Of a DNA stretch of 64,000 nucleotides, positions 8,414 to 16,974 are shown one piece after another (the first letter of the stretch is position 1; each line of letters opens with the position of its first letter). The notes under the pieces were generated by a model. That model worked only from the letters and a program-made list of their open reading frames with translations, had not been told where the DNA came from and ran no database searches. The stretch is from the NCBI RefSeq assembly GCF_003797185.1, contig NZ_RKMH01000011.1:124001-188000 (forward strand). Reading direction: 5' to 3'. The DNA comes from Gordonia oryzae (GTDB taxonomy: Bacteria > Actinomycetota > Actinomycetes > Mycobacteriales > Mycobacteriaceae). The position numbers and the translations under genes are program-made.

Positions 8414-9298
8414 TCAGCGGGCTACGGCGCCGGCCACCGAACGCAGGTCGTCGACGACCGAGGTGATCGCGGCGCGCGGATGCGGCCGGGTGAATGCCTC
8501 GTATACGCGCGCCGCGCGAACTCCCTTGAGCTCCAACGCGACCACGTCGGGGTGTCGGGCCGCATGCCGCGGCATGAGGGCGATCCCGTGATCGGCGGCG
8601 ACGAGCGCCTCGATCGTCGTGAAGTCCAGCATCCGCTGGGTCACCCTGGGTGCCACGCCGGTCAGTGCCGAGATCGATTGCAAGACATCGTCGACCGGGA
8701 ATCCGCCCTCTACGCTGATCCAGTCACGGTCGGCGAGTTCGGCGACCGCGACCCGCCGATGATCCGCTAGGTCCGAGGTACGCGCGACGATGACGTCCAG
8801 CGGTTCGCGCATCAGTTCGGTGACCGCGACCCGCGGATCGGTCAGCGCAGGCATACGCTCGTCGCGGTGGGTGACGACGATGTCGAAATCGGCCAATCCC
8901 GGTGCGGCCTCCGGATATCCGACGTCGAGGTGGAAGGCGTGCACGTCGATTCCCGCTTCGGCAGCCCGTGTCAGCACATCGGGCAGCAGCAACGTCGCCC
9001 CCGACGGAAACATCGCCAGACGGGCCGAGGCGTGACCGGATCGGTAGGACGCCATCTCTTCCCGCGCCCGCTCCACCGCGGCGATGACGTCGTCGGCGCG
9101 CAGCACCAGCGCATGGCCCGCACCGGTCAGGCGGATGCGTCGGCCATCCGGTTCTAGCAGCGCCACACCGGCCTCTTCGGCGAGCACCTTGAGTTGTTGT
9201 GAGACCGCCGACGGCGTCATGTGCAATGCGTCGGCGACCGCGCCGATCGAGCCACGGTCGGCGAACTCGCGCAGCAACCGCAGTCGACGAACCTCCAT
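8414..9298 (-). CDS. LysR family transcriptional regulator
   Basis: 294 residues. The N-terminal winged helix-turn-helix (residues 1-60) has the LysR signature: RRLRLLREFADRGSIGAVAD, LHMTPSAVSQQLKVLAEEAG, LLEPDGRRIRLTGAG. The C-terminal half is a periplasmic-binding-protein-like effector domain (about 90-290). It is divergent, across 76 bp, from a two-gene unit encoding an SRPBCC protein and a flavin-dependent monooxygenase. LysR proteins often control the adjacent divergent gene, so those are the first candidates for its targets. No clear T-N11-A site is visible in the short intergenic stretch. Confidence 0.9.
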   Translation of the reverse strand: MEVRRLRLLREFADRGSIGAVADALHMTPSAVSQQLKVLAEEAGVALLEPDGRRIRLTGAGHALVLRADDVIAAVERAREEMASYRSGHASARLAMFPSGATLLLPDVLTRAAEAGIDVHAFHLDVGYPEAAPGLADFDIVVTHRDERMPALTDPRVAVTELMREPLDVIVARTSDLADHRRVAVAELADRDWISVEGGFPVDDVLQSISALTGVAPRVTQRMLDFTTIEALVAADHGIALMPRHAARHPDVVALELKGVRAARVYEAFTRPHPRAAITSVVDDLRSVAGAVAR

Positions 9299-9374
9299 GG
9301 CGCGATCCTATGCCGGTGAGATCCCACGCCAGGCGGCTCGGTGTATGTCGGGCCCCGGCACCCATGATGGATGA

Positions 9375-9782
9375 ATGCGTAGTCGCCACGTGAGTCAGGT
9401 CATCGCCGCCCCGCCGGATCACGTCTACCAATTCGCGTCCGACCCGGGCAACCTGGCGCTCTGGGCGTCGGGGCTGGCGCAGGCACCGGTCACGCGCCGT
9501 GGCAGCGAGCTCCTCGTCGAATCCCCGATGGGCACCGTCTCGGTGCGCTTTGTCCCGCCCAACGATTTCGGCGTCATCGACCACGACGTGACCCTTCCGT
9601 CGGGGTCGACGGTCACCAATCCGGTTCGGGTGCTCGCCCACCCCGACGGCTCGGAAGTGGTCTTCACCCTGCGGCAACTCGACCTCACCGACGAAGAGTT
9701 CGACCGTGACGCCGCGACGGTCGCAGCGGATCTTGCCCGCCTCTCCGACCTGGTGGAACAAAGCGGACCCAAGTCCGGTTAA
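9375..9782 (+). CDS. SRPBCC (START-like) superfamily protein
   Basis: 135 residues. The beginning SRHVSQVIAAPPDHVYQFAS followed by DPGNLALWASGL is the characteristic first strand plus two-helix notch of SRPBCC/polyketide-cyclase-like proteins. The rest alternates strands (VSVRFVPPNDFGVIDHDV, SEVVFTLRQL) and ends in the long C-terminal helix with DAATVAADLARLSDLVE. Such proteins bind small hydrophobic ligands in a deep cavity. No catalytic residues can be named. It is followed after 8 bp by the monooxygenase gene and is divergent from the LysR gene. Confidence 0.75.
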   Translation: MRSRHVSQVIAAPPDHVYQFASDPGNLALWASGLAQAPVTRRGSELLVESPMGTVSVRFVPPNDFGVIDHDVTLPSGSTVTNPVRVLAHPDGSEVVFTLRQLDLTDEEFDRDAATVAADLARLSDLVEQSGPKSG

Positions 9783-9790
9783 CTGGTGTC

Positions 9791-10813
9791 ATGAGCAAGA
9801 AGATTGGCTTCCTCTCCTTCGGGCACTGGTCTCCGTCGGGCGGTTCACAGACGCGCTCGGCCGCCGACACCCTGCTGCAATCCATCGACCTCGCGGTCGC
9901 GGCCGAAGAACTCGGCGCGGACGGCGCCTACTTCCGCGTGCACCACTTCGCGCGGCAACTCGGTTCGCCGTTTCCGCTCCTCGCCGCGATCGGCGCAAAG
10001 ACCGAGACCATCGAGATCGGCACCGGCGTCATCGACATGCGCTACGAGAACCCGATGTACATGGCCGAGGACGCCGGCGCGGCCGATCTGATCTCCGGCG
10101 GACGACTCCAGCTCGGCATCAGCCGCGGGTCGCCCGAGCAAGTGATCGAGGGTTACAAGTACTTCGGCTACGTTCCCGCCGACGGCGAGACCGACGCCGA
10201 CATGGCGCGCTCGCACACAGACGTGTTATTGCAGGTCATCGATGGCGCGCGCTTCGCCGAGCCGAATCCATCGCCGATGTTTCCCAACCCGCCGGGACCG
10301 CTGGGCATCGAACCCCAGTCTCCGGGCCTGCGGGATCGCATCTGGTGGGGTGCGGGCACGCGCGCGAGCGCCGAGTGGACCGCGAAGAAGGGCATGAACC
10401 TGATGTCGTCGACGCTGCTCGCCGAGGACACCGGTGTGCCGTTCCATCAACTCCAGGCCGAACAGATCCAGCGGTTCCGCGACGCCTGGAAGCTCGCCGG
10501 CCGCGAACGCGAGCCACGAGTATCGGTGAGCCGCAGTATCTTCCCGTTGGTCAACGACATGGACCGGGCCTATTTCGGTCGGGACCGGCACAGTTCCGAC
10601 CAGGTCGGTCACCTCGACGGCGGGGTCGCACGGTTCGGCAAGTCCTACGCCGAAGAACCCGACAAGCTCATCGAACAGCTTCGGGAGGACGAGGCCATCG
10701 CTGCCGCCGACACCCTGCTGCTGACGGTGCCGAATCAACTCGGCGTCGAGTACAACGCACACGTCATCGAAACGATCCTGAAGGACGTGGCACCGGCACT
10801 CGGGTGGCGGTAG
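9791..10813 (+). CDS. Luciferase-like (LLM class) flavin-dependent oxidoreductase
   Basis: 340 residues, the normal size for a single-domain bacterial-luciferase-like enzyme. Recognisable elements are KKIGFLSFGHWSP at strand 1, the EELGADGAYFRVHHFARQ segment of helix 1 and strand 2, TETIEIGTGVIDMRYENP, and the strongly conserved LISGGRLQLGISRGSPEQVI. These proteins use FMNH2, or F420 in some actinobacterial branches, to oxygenate or reduce small molecules. The cofactor and substrate cannot be decided here. It is in a probable two-gene operon with the SRPBCC gene, 8 bp apart. Confidence 0.85.
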   Translation: MSKKIGFLSFGHWSPSGGSQTRSAADTLLQSIDLAVAAEELGADGAYFRVHHFARQLGSPFPLLAAIGAKTETIEIGTGVIDMRYENPMYMAEDAGAADLISGGRLQLGISRGSPEQVIEGYKYFGYVPADGETDADMARSHTDVLLQVIDGARFAEPNPSPMFPNPPGPLGIEPQSPGLRDRIWWGAGTRASAEWTAKKGMNLMSSTLLAEDTGVPFHQLQAEQIQRFRDAWKLAGREREPRVSVSRSIFPLVNDMDRAYFGRDRHSSDQVGHLDGGVARFGKSYAEEPDKLIEQLREDEAIAAADTLLLTVPNQLGVEYNAHVIETILKDVAPALGWR

Positions 10814-10830
10814 CCCTCCGCACCAACAAT

Positions 10831-10870
10831 GAAGCAATAGCGAACTATAAGTCCATATAAATTCGATTGT
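10831..10870 (+). promoter_or_regulatory. AT-rich promoter region of the EamA exporter gene
   Basis: In otherwise GC-rich DNA the stretch contains two -10-like hexamers, TATAAG (10846-10851) and TATAAA (10856-10861), 50-60 bp before the next start codon. No convincing -35 was found, so the exact promoter is uncertain. Confidence 0.3.
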
Positions 10871-10901
10871 TCTTCATCCACGTCGGGTCGACGATGAACT
10901 C

Positions 10902-11879
10902 ATGACCACCCGTGATCGCCTGCTCGGCCTCACCGTCGTCGTCCTCTGGGGCCTCAACTTCATCGCCATCCGCGTTGGTCTCGACCACTTCCCGCCATTC
11001 TTCTTCGCTGCTCTGCGGTTTGCGGTGATGGCCGTTCCGGTGGTGCTGTTCGTGAAGTTCCCTCGCGTGCATAGGCGATGGTTCCTGCTGTACGCAGTGG
11101 GCTTCGGGTTCGGGCAGTTCGCGTTCCTGTTCCTCGCCATGAACCACGGGATGCCCACGGGGCTGGCCTCGTTGGTCCTACAGACCTCGGCGCCATTCAC
11201 CGTACTGCTGGGCGTGATCTTCCTGCGTGAGCGGTTGGCGCCCGCGCAGATCTTCGGCATCACCGTCGCCGTCGCCGGAATAGTCGTCATCGGCGTCGAC
11301 CGCGCCGGGCATTCGTCGATCGGTGTGGGCATCGTCATCCCGATGGTGCTGACCGTGCTGGCCGGCCTGTCGTGGGCCTTCGGCAACATCGGCAGCCGCC
11401 TGGCCCAACCCGACGACGCCGTGCGGATGACGCTGTGGATGTCGGTGGTACCGCCGATCCCGTTCCTGGCGTTAAGCTTTGCCACCGAGGGCCCCCGCGC
11501 CGATCTGACGTCGTTGACGACGTTGGGGTCGTCGTCCGGGCTGATCGCGCTGGCCGGCCTCGCCTACGTGGTGCTGCTGGGCACGATCGCCGGGTCCGGG
11601 CTCTGGACGATGCTGATGAAGCGCTACGAGGCCAGCCGGGTCGCGCCGCTCTCGCTGCTGGTACCCGTGGTCGGGATCAGCGCTTCCTGGGTACTGCTCG
11701 GTGAGGTGCCGAGCGGGATAGAGATCGCCGGTGCCGCACTGGTCATCGCCGGATGCGCCGCCGGGGTACTGGCCGCGCCGCGGTCGAGGATGCGGGTCAG
11801 CACTGGCGAGTCCTCTGTCAGAGCACCCCACGCACCACGTCGTGCATCCCCGATACCGCTTGTCGGGCAGCAGGACTGA
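10902..11879 (+). CDS. EamA/DMT-superfamily transporter
   Basis: 325 residues with about ten hydrophobic helices arranged as two EamA repeats. The first begins LGLTVVVLWGLNFIAIRVGL and ends TVLLGVIFLRERLAPAQIFG; the second ends VVGISASWVLLGEVPSGIEI. The WGxNF motif in helix 1 and the RERL/GEVP motif before the last helix of each repeat are typical of the RhaT/YdcZ-like drug/metabolite transporters, which export amino acids, nucleosides or similar metabolites. The hydrophilic C-terminal tail (about 290-325) is arginine-rich. Its 3' end overlaps that of the convergent esterase gene by 62 bp. Confidence 0.87.
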   Translation: MTTRDRLLGLTVVVLWGLNFIAIRVGLDHFPPFFFAALRFAVMAVPVVLFVKFPRVHRRWFLLYAVGFGFGQFAFLFLAMNHGMPTGLASLVLQTSAPFTVLLGVIFLRERLAPAQIFGITVAVAGIVVIGVDRAGHSSIGVGIVIPMVLTVLAGLSWAFGNIGSRLAQPDDAVRMTLWMSVVPPIPFLALSFATEGPRADLTSLTTLGSSSGLIALAGLAYVVLLGTIAGSGLWTMLMKRYEASRVAPLSLLVPVVGISASWVLLGEVPSGIEIAGAALVIAGCAAGVLAAPRSRMRVSTGESSVRAPHAPRRASPIPLVGQQD

Positions 11880-12873
11880 AGCCGAGCATGTTGACGAAGC
11901 CGTGGATCATGCCCGACTCGCGTTGTAACGAGGTACGAACGCCGGCACCGGAGAGGGCATCGGCGTAGGCGATGCCCTCGTCGCGCAACGGATCGAAGCC
12001 GGCAACCACCACGTGGGCGGGCGGCAGACCGGTGAGGTCGTCGGCGAGCAGCGGCGAGATGCGCGGATCGCTGCGCTCCACGCCGGCGGGGACATAACGC
12101 TCGGTGAACCACTCGATGCGCTCGGTGGTGAGAAAGTAGCCGGTGGCGAACTCCTGTCGGGACCCCGCGGTTCGGGTCATATCGGTGACCGGGTAGAGCA
12201 GCAGCTGCAGACATGGCGTCACCTCCTCGCCGCGCACGAGGCGGGAGAGCACCGCGGCGAGGTTGCCTCCTGCGCTGTCACCGGCGACGATGAGGCGAGT
12301 GGTGTCGACACCCCAGCGCGGCGCCGTACTCACCGCGAAACGCCACGCGGCCAGGGCGTCGTCGACAGCCGCCGGGAACGGATGTTCGGGGGCGAGCCGA
12401 TAGTCGACGGACAGCACATCGGCACCGGTGTCGAGCGCCAGTCGCCGACAATAGGCGTCGTGGCTGGCCCGACTGCCCAAGGAAAAACCGCCACCGTGGA
12501 AGAAGAGCACCAGCCCCCTCGAGGAGACCTCGGCGCGGTATCGAGTAGCGGGCAGGTCGCCACCCGGCCCGTCGATCACCAGATCCTCAACGACCGCCAG
12601 TGGCGGGGTGCGCTCGGCGGAGATGGCCGAATTCACCTCGAGGTTGCGTCGGGCGCGCTCGACGGTCTTTCCGCTCATGTCGCCGCCGGGCACGAGTCGC
12701 GTGGCGACACCGGCGACCAGCATCTCCGGGGCGATGTGCTCGCCGTCGGAATTCACCGGACAGATCCGGGAGGCGACACCCAGTAGACCCGGCGGAAGGT
12801 GTCCGCCGAGGCGCATCATCGAACGGACGGCGCGGAACGGAAGCGGAATCGTCAGCGTTGTGGCCCTACTCAC
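11818..12873 (-). CDS. Alpha/beta hydrolase, hormone-sensitive-lipase (family IV) esterase
   Basis: About 351 residues from the GTG at 12873 (MSRATTLTIPL); a GTG at 12909 is the alternative. The HSL-family oxyanion motif HGGGFSLGS and the nucleophile elbow GDSAGG are both clear. The acid and base lie in GFDPLRDEG (Asp) and MIHGFVNM (His), giving a complete Ser-Asp-His triad. The conserved YRLAPEHPFPAAVDDALAAW follows the oxyanion motif. Members hydrolyse short to medium acyl esters; mycobacterial relatives belong to the Lip family (LipH/LipI/LipN-like). The N-terminal 80 residues would form the cap. It is divergent from murT, with 66 bp between starts. Confidence 0.9.
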   Translation of the reverse strand: MSRATTLTIPLPFRAVRSMMRLGGHLPPGLLGVASRICPVNSDGEHIAPEMLVAGVATRLVPGGDMSGKTVERARRNLEVNSAISAERTPPLAVVEDLVIDGPGGDLPATRYRAEVSSRGLVLFFHGGGFSLGSRASHDAYCRRLALDTGADVLSVDYRLAPEHPFPAAVDDALAAWRFAVSTAPRWGVDTTRLIVAGDSAGGNLAAVLSRLVRGEEVTPCLQLLLYPVTDMTRTAGSRQEFATGYFLTTERIEWFTERYVPAGVERSDPRISPLLADDLTGLPPAHVVVAGFDPLRDEGIAYADALSGAGVRTSLQRESGMIHGFVNMLGFSPAARQAVSGMHDVVRGVL

Positions 12874-12939
12874 GGCAGCGAGGGTACCCCCGCCGAGGTC
12901 CGGCGGCACCGTCGGCGCCCCTGTGCCAGACTCGTCCCC

Positions 12940-14232
12940 ATGTCCGACCGAGTTCCACTGCGCACCTCGCTGGCCCTGGCCGCCGCCGCGTCCGCCCGCT
13001 GGGCCTCCCGCACTGCCGGGCGCGGGAAGGGCTCGATGATCGGCGGACTGGTTGCGGAGAAGATCGACCCCCAGATCATGGGCCGGCTCGCGGCCGGCAA
13101 GCGAACGGCGTTGATCACCGGTACCAACGGCAAGTCGACGACAACGCGGATGACCGCGGCGGCGCTTGCCGAACTCGGCGAGGTGGCCACCCAGGCCGAC
13201 GGCGCCAACATGGACGCCGGGATCATCGCCACGCTCAGCCTCCAGCGTTCTGCACCGATCTGCGCACTCGAGGTCGACGAATTACACGTCCCGCACGTCG
13301 CCGACGCCACCGATCCCGAGGTGGTGGTGATGCTGAATCTCTCGCGCGATCAGCTCGATCGGGTCGGCGAGATCAACATGATCGAACGCGCCCTGCGTGC
13401 CGGCGTCGCCCGACATCCCGACACGATCATCGTCGCCAACTGCGATGACGTTCTGGTCACCTCCGCCGCCTTCGATGCGCCGAAGGTGGTGTGGGTGGCG
13501 GCCGGGTCGAGCTGGGTTGGCGACTCGGTGAGCTGCCCACGCACCGGCGAACCCATCGCGCGTGCCACCGCCGACTCCGGCAGCGGACCGTCGACACCAC
13601 CCGGCAGTATCGCCTGGTACTCGACAGGTGACGAGAATTTCCGGCGCCCCGCCCCGGACTGGTGGGTCGACGACGACAACATCTACGGGCCCGACGGCTT
13701 CAGCGCGCCAATGACTCTCGCCGTGCCCGGCCGCGCCAACCGCGGCAACGCTGCGCAGGCCGTGGCCGCGGCCGTCGCGATGGGCGCCGACCCGGCCAAG
13801 GCCGTGGCGGCGGTGCAGACGGTCGGCGAGGTCGCCGGGCGCTACGGCATCCATCAGGTCGGCAACCACTCGGTGCGCACTTTGCTCGCCAAGAATCCGG
13901 CGGGCTGGCAAGAAGCACTGTCGATGATCGACCACGACGCCGACGGACTGGTCATCGCCGTCAACGGCCAGGTCCCCGACGGTGAGGATCTCTCCTGGCT
14001 GTGGGACGTGCGGTTTGAGGCATTCGAGACGATGGCGGTGGTCGCTGCCGGGGAACGCGCCGCCGACCTGTCGGTGCGTCTGCTCTACGCGGGCGCCGAA
14101 CACACCACCATCCCCGACCCGATGAAGGCCATCGCCGCATGTCCGCCGGGACGCGTGGAGGTCCTGGCGAATTACACCGCCTTCCGCGATCTCGGCAACG
14201 CGATGGAACGCACACGGGAGGAACGCAAGTGA
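12940..14232 (+). CDS. murT: Lipid II isoglutaminyl synthase, MurT subunit (glutamate-activating)
   Basis: 430 residues from the ATG at 12940. The Mur-ligase ATP loop is ITGTNGKSTTTRM (about 64-76). The central domain has ALEVDELHVPHVA, MLNLSRDQLDRVGE and PGRANRGNAAQAVAAA. The C-terminal DUF1727 region (about 315-425) has GRYGIHQVGNHSVRTLLAKNP in parts, and WDVRFEAF. MurT activates the alpha-carboxyl of D-Glu in lipid II with ATP, while its partner GatD supplies ammonia from glutamine, giving D-isoglutamine in the stem peptide. The zinc ribbon between the two halves of the central domain is degenerate: of the usual four cysteines only the one in SCPRTGEP remains, and the second pair is replaced by ENFRRPAPDW. 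It is coupled to gatD by a GTGA overlap. Confidence 0.92.
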   Translation: MSDRVPLRTSLALAAAASARWASRTAGRGKGSMIGGLVAEKIDPQIMGRLAAGKRTALITGTNGKSTTTRMTAAALAELGEVATQADGANMDAGIIATLSLQRSAPICALEVDELHVPHVADATDPEVVVMLNLSRDQLDRVGEINMIERALRAGVARHPDTIIVANCDDVLVTSAAFDAPKVVWVAAGSSWVGDSVSCPRTGEPIARATADSGSGPSTPPGSIAWYSTGDENFRRPAPDWWVDDDNIYGPDGFSAPMTLAVPGRANRGNAAQAVAAAVAMGADPAKAVAAVQTVGEVAGRYGIHQVGNHSVRTLLAKNPAGWQEALSMIDHDADGLVIAVNGQVPDGEDLSWLWDVRFEAFETMAVVAAGERAADLSVRLLYAGAEHTTIPDPMKAIAACPPGRVEVLANYTAFRDLGNAMERTREERK

Positions 14233-14948
14233 GCGACTCGACACTGCGCATCGGGCTGGTACTCCCCGACGTGATGGGCACCTACGGTGACGGCGGGAAC
14301 GCACTGGTTTTGCGCCAGCGGGCCCGAATGCGGGACATCGACGCCGAGATCATCCCGATCACCCTCGACGACGAGGTCCCCGACTCACTCGACATCTACA
14401 CCCTCGGTGGCGCCGAGGACTACGCGCAGCGGCTGGCCACCCGGCACCTCAGCCGCTATCCGGGGCTGCAGCGCGCGGCGACCGCGGGTCGTCCGGTACT
14501 GGCGATCTGCGCGGCCATCCAGGTTCTCGGCCACTGGTATGAGACGTCGGCGGGGGAGCGCGTGGACGGCATCTCGCTGTTCGACCTCACCACCGCACCG
14601 CAGCAAACCCGCAGCATCGGCGAGCTCGTCACCGACCCGGTGTTGCCCGGACTCACCCAGCCGTTGTCGGGGTTCGAAAACCACCGGGGCGGAAGCACTC
14701 TCGGGGCCGATGCCGCTCCGCTCGGGCGGGTGCGCCACGGCGTGGGCAATGGCGTGGGCGACGGCACCGAGGGTGTGGTCGCGGGCTCTGTGATCGGCAC
14801 CTACCTGCACGGCCCGGCACTGGCGCGCAACCCGGAGCTAGCCGATCTTCTCCTTGCCCGGGCAATCGGGGCCGATTCGCTTGCGCCGCTGGATCTTCCA
14901 GAGGTTGACCGGCTGCGCTCCGAGCGACTCGCCGCCGCCCGACGCTGA
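14229..14948 (+). CDS. gatD: Lipid II isoglutaminyl synthase, GatD subunit (class I glutaminase)
   Basis: 239 residues from the GTG at 14229, which overlaps the murT stop by 4 bp. It is a CobB/CobQ-like class I glutamine amidotransferase. The nucleophile is Cys94 in LAICAAIQVLG (the Staphylococcus aureus enzyme also uses Cys94) and the base is His194 in GTYLHGPAL. The N-terminal LPDVMGTYGDGGNALVLRQR motif is family-typical, and SGFENHRGGSTLG lies in the active-site region. It hydrolyses glutamine and channels ammonia to MurT at the cytoplasmic membrane face. The glutaminase motif C-A-A-I-Q differs from the common C-G-G-Y-Q, but the catalytic residues are intact. Confidence 0.93.
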   Translation: MSDSTLRIGLVLPDVMGTYGDGGNALVLRQRARMRDIDAEIIPITLDDEVPDSLDIYTLGGAEDYAQRLATRHLSRYPGLQRAATAGRPVLAICAAIQVLGHWYETSAGERVDGISLFDLTTAPQQTRSIGELVTDPVLPGLTQPLSGFENHRGGSTLGADAAPLGRVRHGVGNGVGDGTEGVVAGSVIGTYLHGPALARNPELADLLLARAIGADSLAPLDLPEVDRLRSERLAAARR

Positions 14949-15171
14949 GCCGTCGGCCGTACCAGGCGCACTCCGATGCCAGATTCGGGATCGGCGGAAG
15001 CGCGAGCAGCCCGTCGCCCCGCACAGGGTGAAGTCCCGCGCGCAGATGCTCGCGCACCGACCGCCGATGACCGCACCGGCGCACCTGACCACTACGCTGG
15101 GGCATGGCCTGGCCTGCGCAACACGACGACGTCGGCTGTCGGGAATCCGCAGCCCGACGTACTGTGTCGCC

Positions 15172-15621
15172 ATGACCACGATCTCGCCCTGCAGCGCAGA
15201 TGATCACGATGACTGGCTGAGGCTCTGGGACGGCTATCTGCGCTTCTACGAGACCGACCTCGATCCCGAGATCACCGCAATCACGTTCCGGCGCATCATC
15301 TCCGATGACGGTATCCACGGTGCGATCGCACGTGACGACCAGCGTCGCGCCGTCGGTCTGGTCCACTGGCTCGCCCATCGGTCGACCTGGAGCCGCACCG
15401 GCTACTGCTACCTCGAGGATCTGTTCGTCGCCGCCGATAGTCGCGGGTCCGGCGTCGGGCGCGCCCTGATCGGCCACGTCTGCGACGCGGCACGCGACGC
15501 CGGACTCACGACGGTCTACTGGCTGACCCAACAGCAGAATTCCACTGCGCGAAGACTGTACGACGCCGTCGCCACCGACACCGGATTCGTGCACTACGAG
15601 ATCGATCTCGACGCCCAGTGA
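15172..15621 (+). CDS. GNAT family N-acetyltransferase
   Basis: 149 residues from the ATG at 15172; longer in-frame starts upstream give arginine-rich sequence unlike a GNAT protein. The acetyl-CoA-binding motif A is LEDLFVAADSRGSGVGRALI (Q/R-x-x-G-x-G/A form RGSGVG), followed by motif B with VYWLTQQQNSTARRLYDAV. The N-terminal SADDHDDWLRLWDGYLRFYE resembles GNAT proteins acting on amino-group metabolites or polyamines. The acceptor is unknown. It stands alone, 223 bp after gatD and facing the convergent UDG gene. Confidence 0.85.
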   Translation: MTTISPCSADDHDDWLRLWDGYLRFYETDLDPEITAITFRRIISDDGIHGAIARDDQRRAVGLVHWLAHRSTWSRTGYCYLEDLFVAADSRGSGVGRALIGHVCDAARDAGLTTVYWLTQQQNSTARRLYDAVATDTGFVHYEIDLDAQ

Positions 15622-15645
15622 TCGACAGCTCACCCGGCGGCCGGC

Positions 15646-16389
15646 TCACGCGAGAGTGCGGTCGTGGGCCGGCAATCCGGCGTGCCGGGCGGCCTCGACG
15701 ATCACCGCCCGCAACATCGGAGGGGTGAGCCGCCCGGTGAAGGTGTTGTGCTGGCTGACGTGATAGCTGGCGAAGACCGTCAGCTCGGCGCCGTCGTCAC
15801 GTCGGATGACAGTACGCGCGCCGTGTCCGAATTTCGTTCGGGGACGGTCGATCTGCCAGCCGAGTTCCTGAAATGTCCGCAGCCCCACCTGCCATCCGAA
15901 GCCGCCGAGCACCATTACCGAGCGCACTGTGGGGGCCAGGAGGTCCAGCTCGGCACGTAACCAGCGGGCGCATCTGTCGCGCTCGGCGGTGGTCGGCTTG
16001 TTCTGCGGCGGTGCGCAATGCACCGGGGCGGTCAAACGCACCCCGAACAACTCCGTCCCGTCGTCGGCGGAGACAACGGTCGGTTGCGAGGCGAGTCCGA
16101 CATCGTAAAGCGCGCGAAACAGCACGTCACCACTGTGGTCGCCGGTAAACATGCGGCCGGTACGATTGGCGCCATGCGCGGCCGGCGCGAGCCCGAGGAT
16201 GAGCATTCGGGAGTCATCCGGCCCGAACCCGGGGACGGGCCGACCCCAATAGTCCCGGTCGGCGAAGGCGGCACGTTTGTCCCGTGCCACCTGCTCGCGC
16301 CACGCCACCAGACGAGGGCAGGCACCGCAGTCGATCAGCGCCGCGTCGAGGTCGGCGAGATCGCGGTATCGGGACCGTCGTCGGGCCAT
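15646..16389 (-). CDS. Uracil-DNA glycosylase, family 5 (UdgB-like)
   Basis: 247 residues. Motif A reads GLAPAAHGANRTGRMF (about 67-82) and motif B YHVSQHNTFTGRL, the form typical of type-5 uracil-DNA glycosylases, which lack the polar catalytic Asp of other families. Cysteines in DCGACPRL (Cys21, Cys24) and in VHCAPPQNKPTTAERDRCAR fit the [4Fe-4S] cluster of thermostable-type UDGs. The enzyme excises uracil and other deaminated bases as the first step of base-excision repair. It lies 21 bp downstream of the kinase-like gene of the recR operon, so it may be read from the same transcript. Confidence 0.9.
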   Translation of the reverse strand: MARRRSRYRDLADLDAALIDCGACPRLVAWREQVARDKRAAFADRDYWGRPVPGFGPDDSRMLILGLAPAAHGANRTGRMFTGDHSGDVLFRALYDVGLASQPTVVSADDGTELFGVRLTAPVHCAPPQNKPTTAERDRCARWLRAELDLLAPTVRSVMVLGGFGWQVGLRTFQELGWQIDRPRTKFGHGARTVIRRDDGAELTVFASYHVSQHNTFTGRLTPPMLRAVIVEAARHAGLPAHDRTLA

Positions 16390-16410
16390 GCGGTACTCAC
16401 CGATCCGAGT

Positions 16411-16974
16411 TCAGTCGAGGACCTTGCAGCGTTCGCGGGTGCGATCGACGGCAAACCAGCCGCGCTCGAACTGCTGCCATCGTTGCAGCAGGGGGCGCGA
16501 AGACTCACCGTCGCGGGCGACGGCGCGTTCGAGCCGCGCGTCGGCGTCACCACCGTCGAGCCACAGCGCGTAGCTGAGCCTGTCGGCGATGCGACGCCGC
16601 GCCGACGACACTCCCTCGATCACCAGTAGCGGCTCCCACCGCACCCACACCCGACTACCGAGCTGCGGCACACCGTCGACCCACTCCCGTGGCCGATAGC
16701 GGTAATCATGTCGTCGCACAAAGGCATGCAGCACATCGGTTTCCAGCTCCGGCCACCACGCGACAGGGTTGTCCCACGTGGCAAAGTCGTCGGTGCGGAC
16801 CAGCACCACCCCGGTGCCGCGGGCCCGCAAGCGGGCGACGAGGGCATCGGCGACGGTCGACTTGCCCGCGCCGGACGGGCCGTCGATGGCGACGATCCCG
16901 GAGATCATCTCGGCGGCGAGGTCGTCGAGTCGGGCGTCGAGGTCGGCCGACAGGGTGGGCGCCGTCATCGTCAT
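16411..16974 (-). CDS. P-loop kinase of the uridine-kinase-like type
   Basis: 187 residues. A classical Walker A motif, [14 protein letters not shown] (about 29-42), is followed by [20 protein letters not shown], in which the Asp pair resembles the acceptor-site region of uridine/pantothenate-kinase-like proteins. [19 protein letters not shown] has the Walker B-like acidic position. The C-terminal part carries the arginine-rich lid ([19 protein letters not shown]). Substrate unknown; the family phosphorylates nucleosides or small alcohols. The ATG start overlaps the recR stop by 4 bp (ATGA), so the two are translationally coupled. Confidence 0.75.
   Translation of the reverse strand: MTMTAPTLSADLDARLDDLAAEMISGIVAIDGPSGAGKSTVADALVARLRARGTGVVLVRTDDFATWDNPVAWWPELETDVLHAFVRRHDYRYRPREWVDGVPQLGSRVWVRWEPLLVIEGVSSARRRIADRLSYALWLDGGDADARLERAVARDGESSRPLLQRWQQFERGWFAVDRTRERCKVLD

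Noticed and set aside
14854-15171. N-terminal extension of the GNAT gene by 106 codons
   Set aside because: The added part is arginine-rich with no relation to GNAT proteins; the ATG at 15172 gives a normal length.
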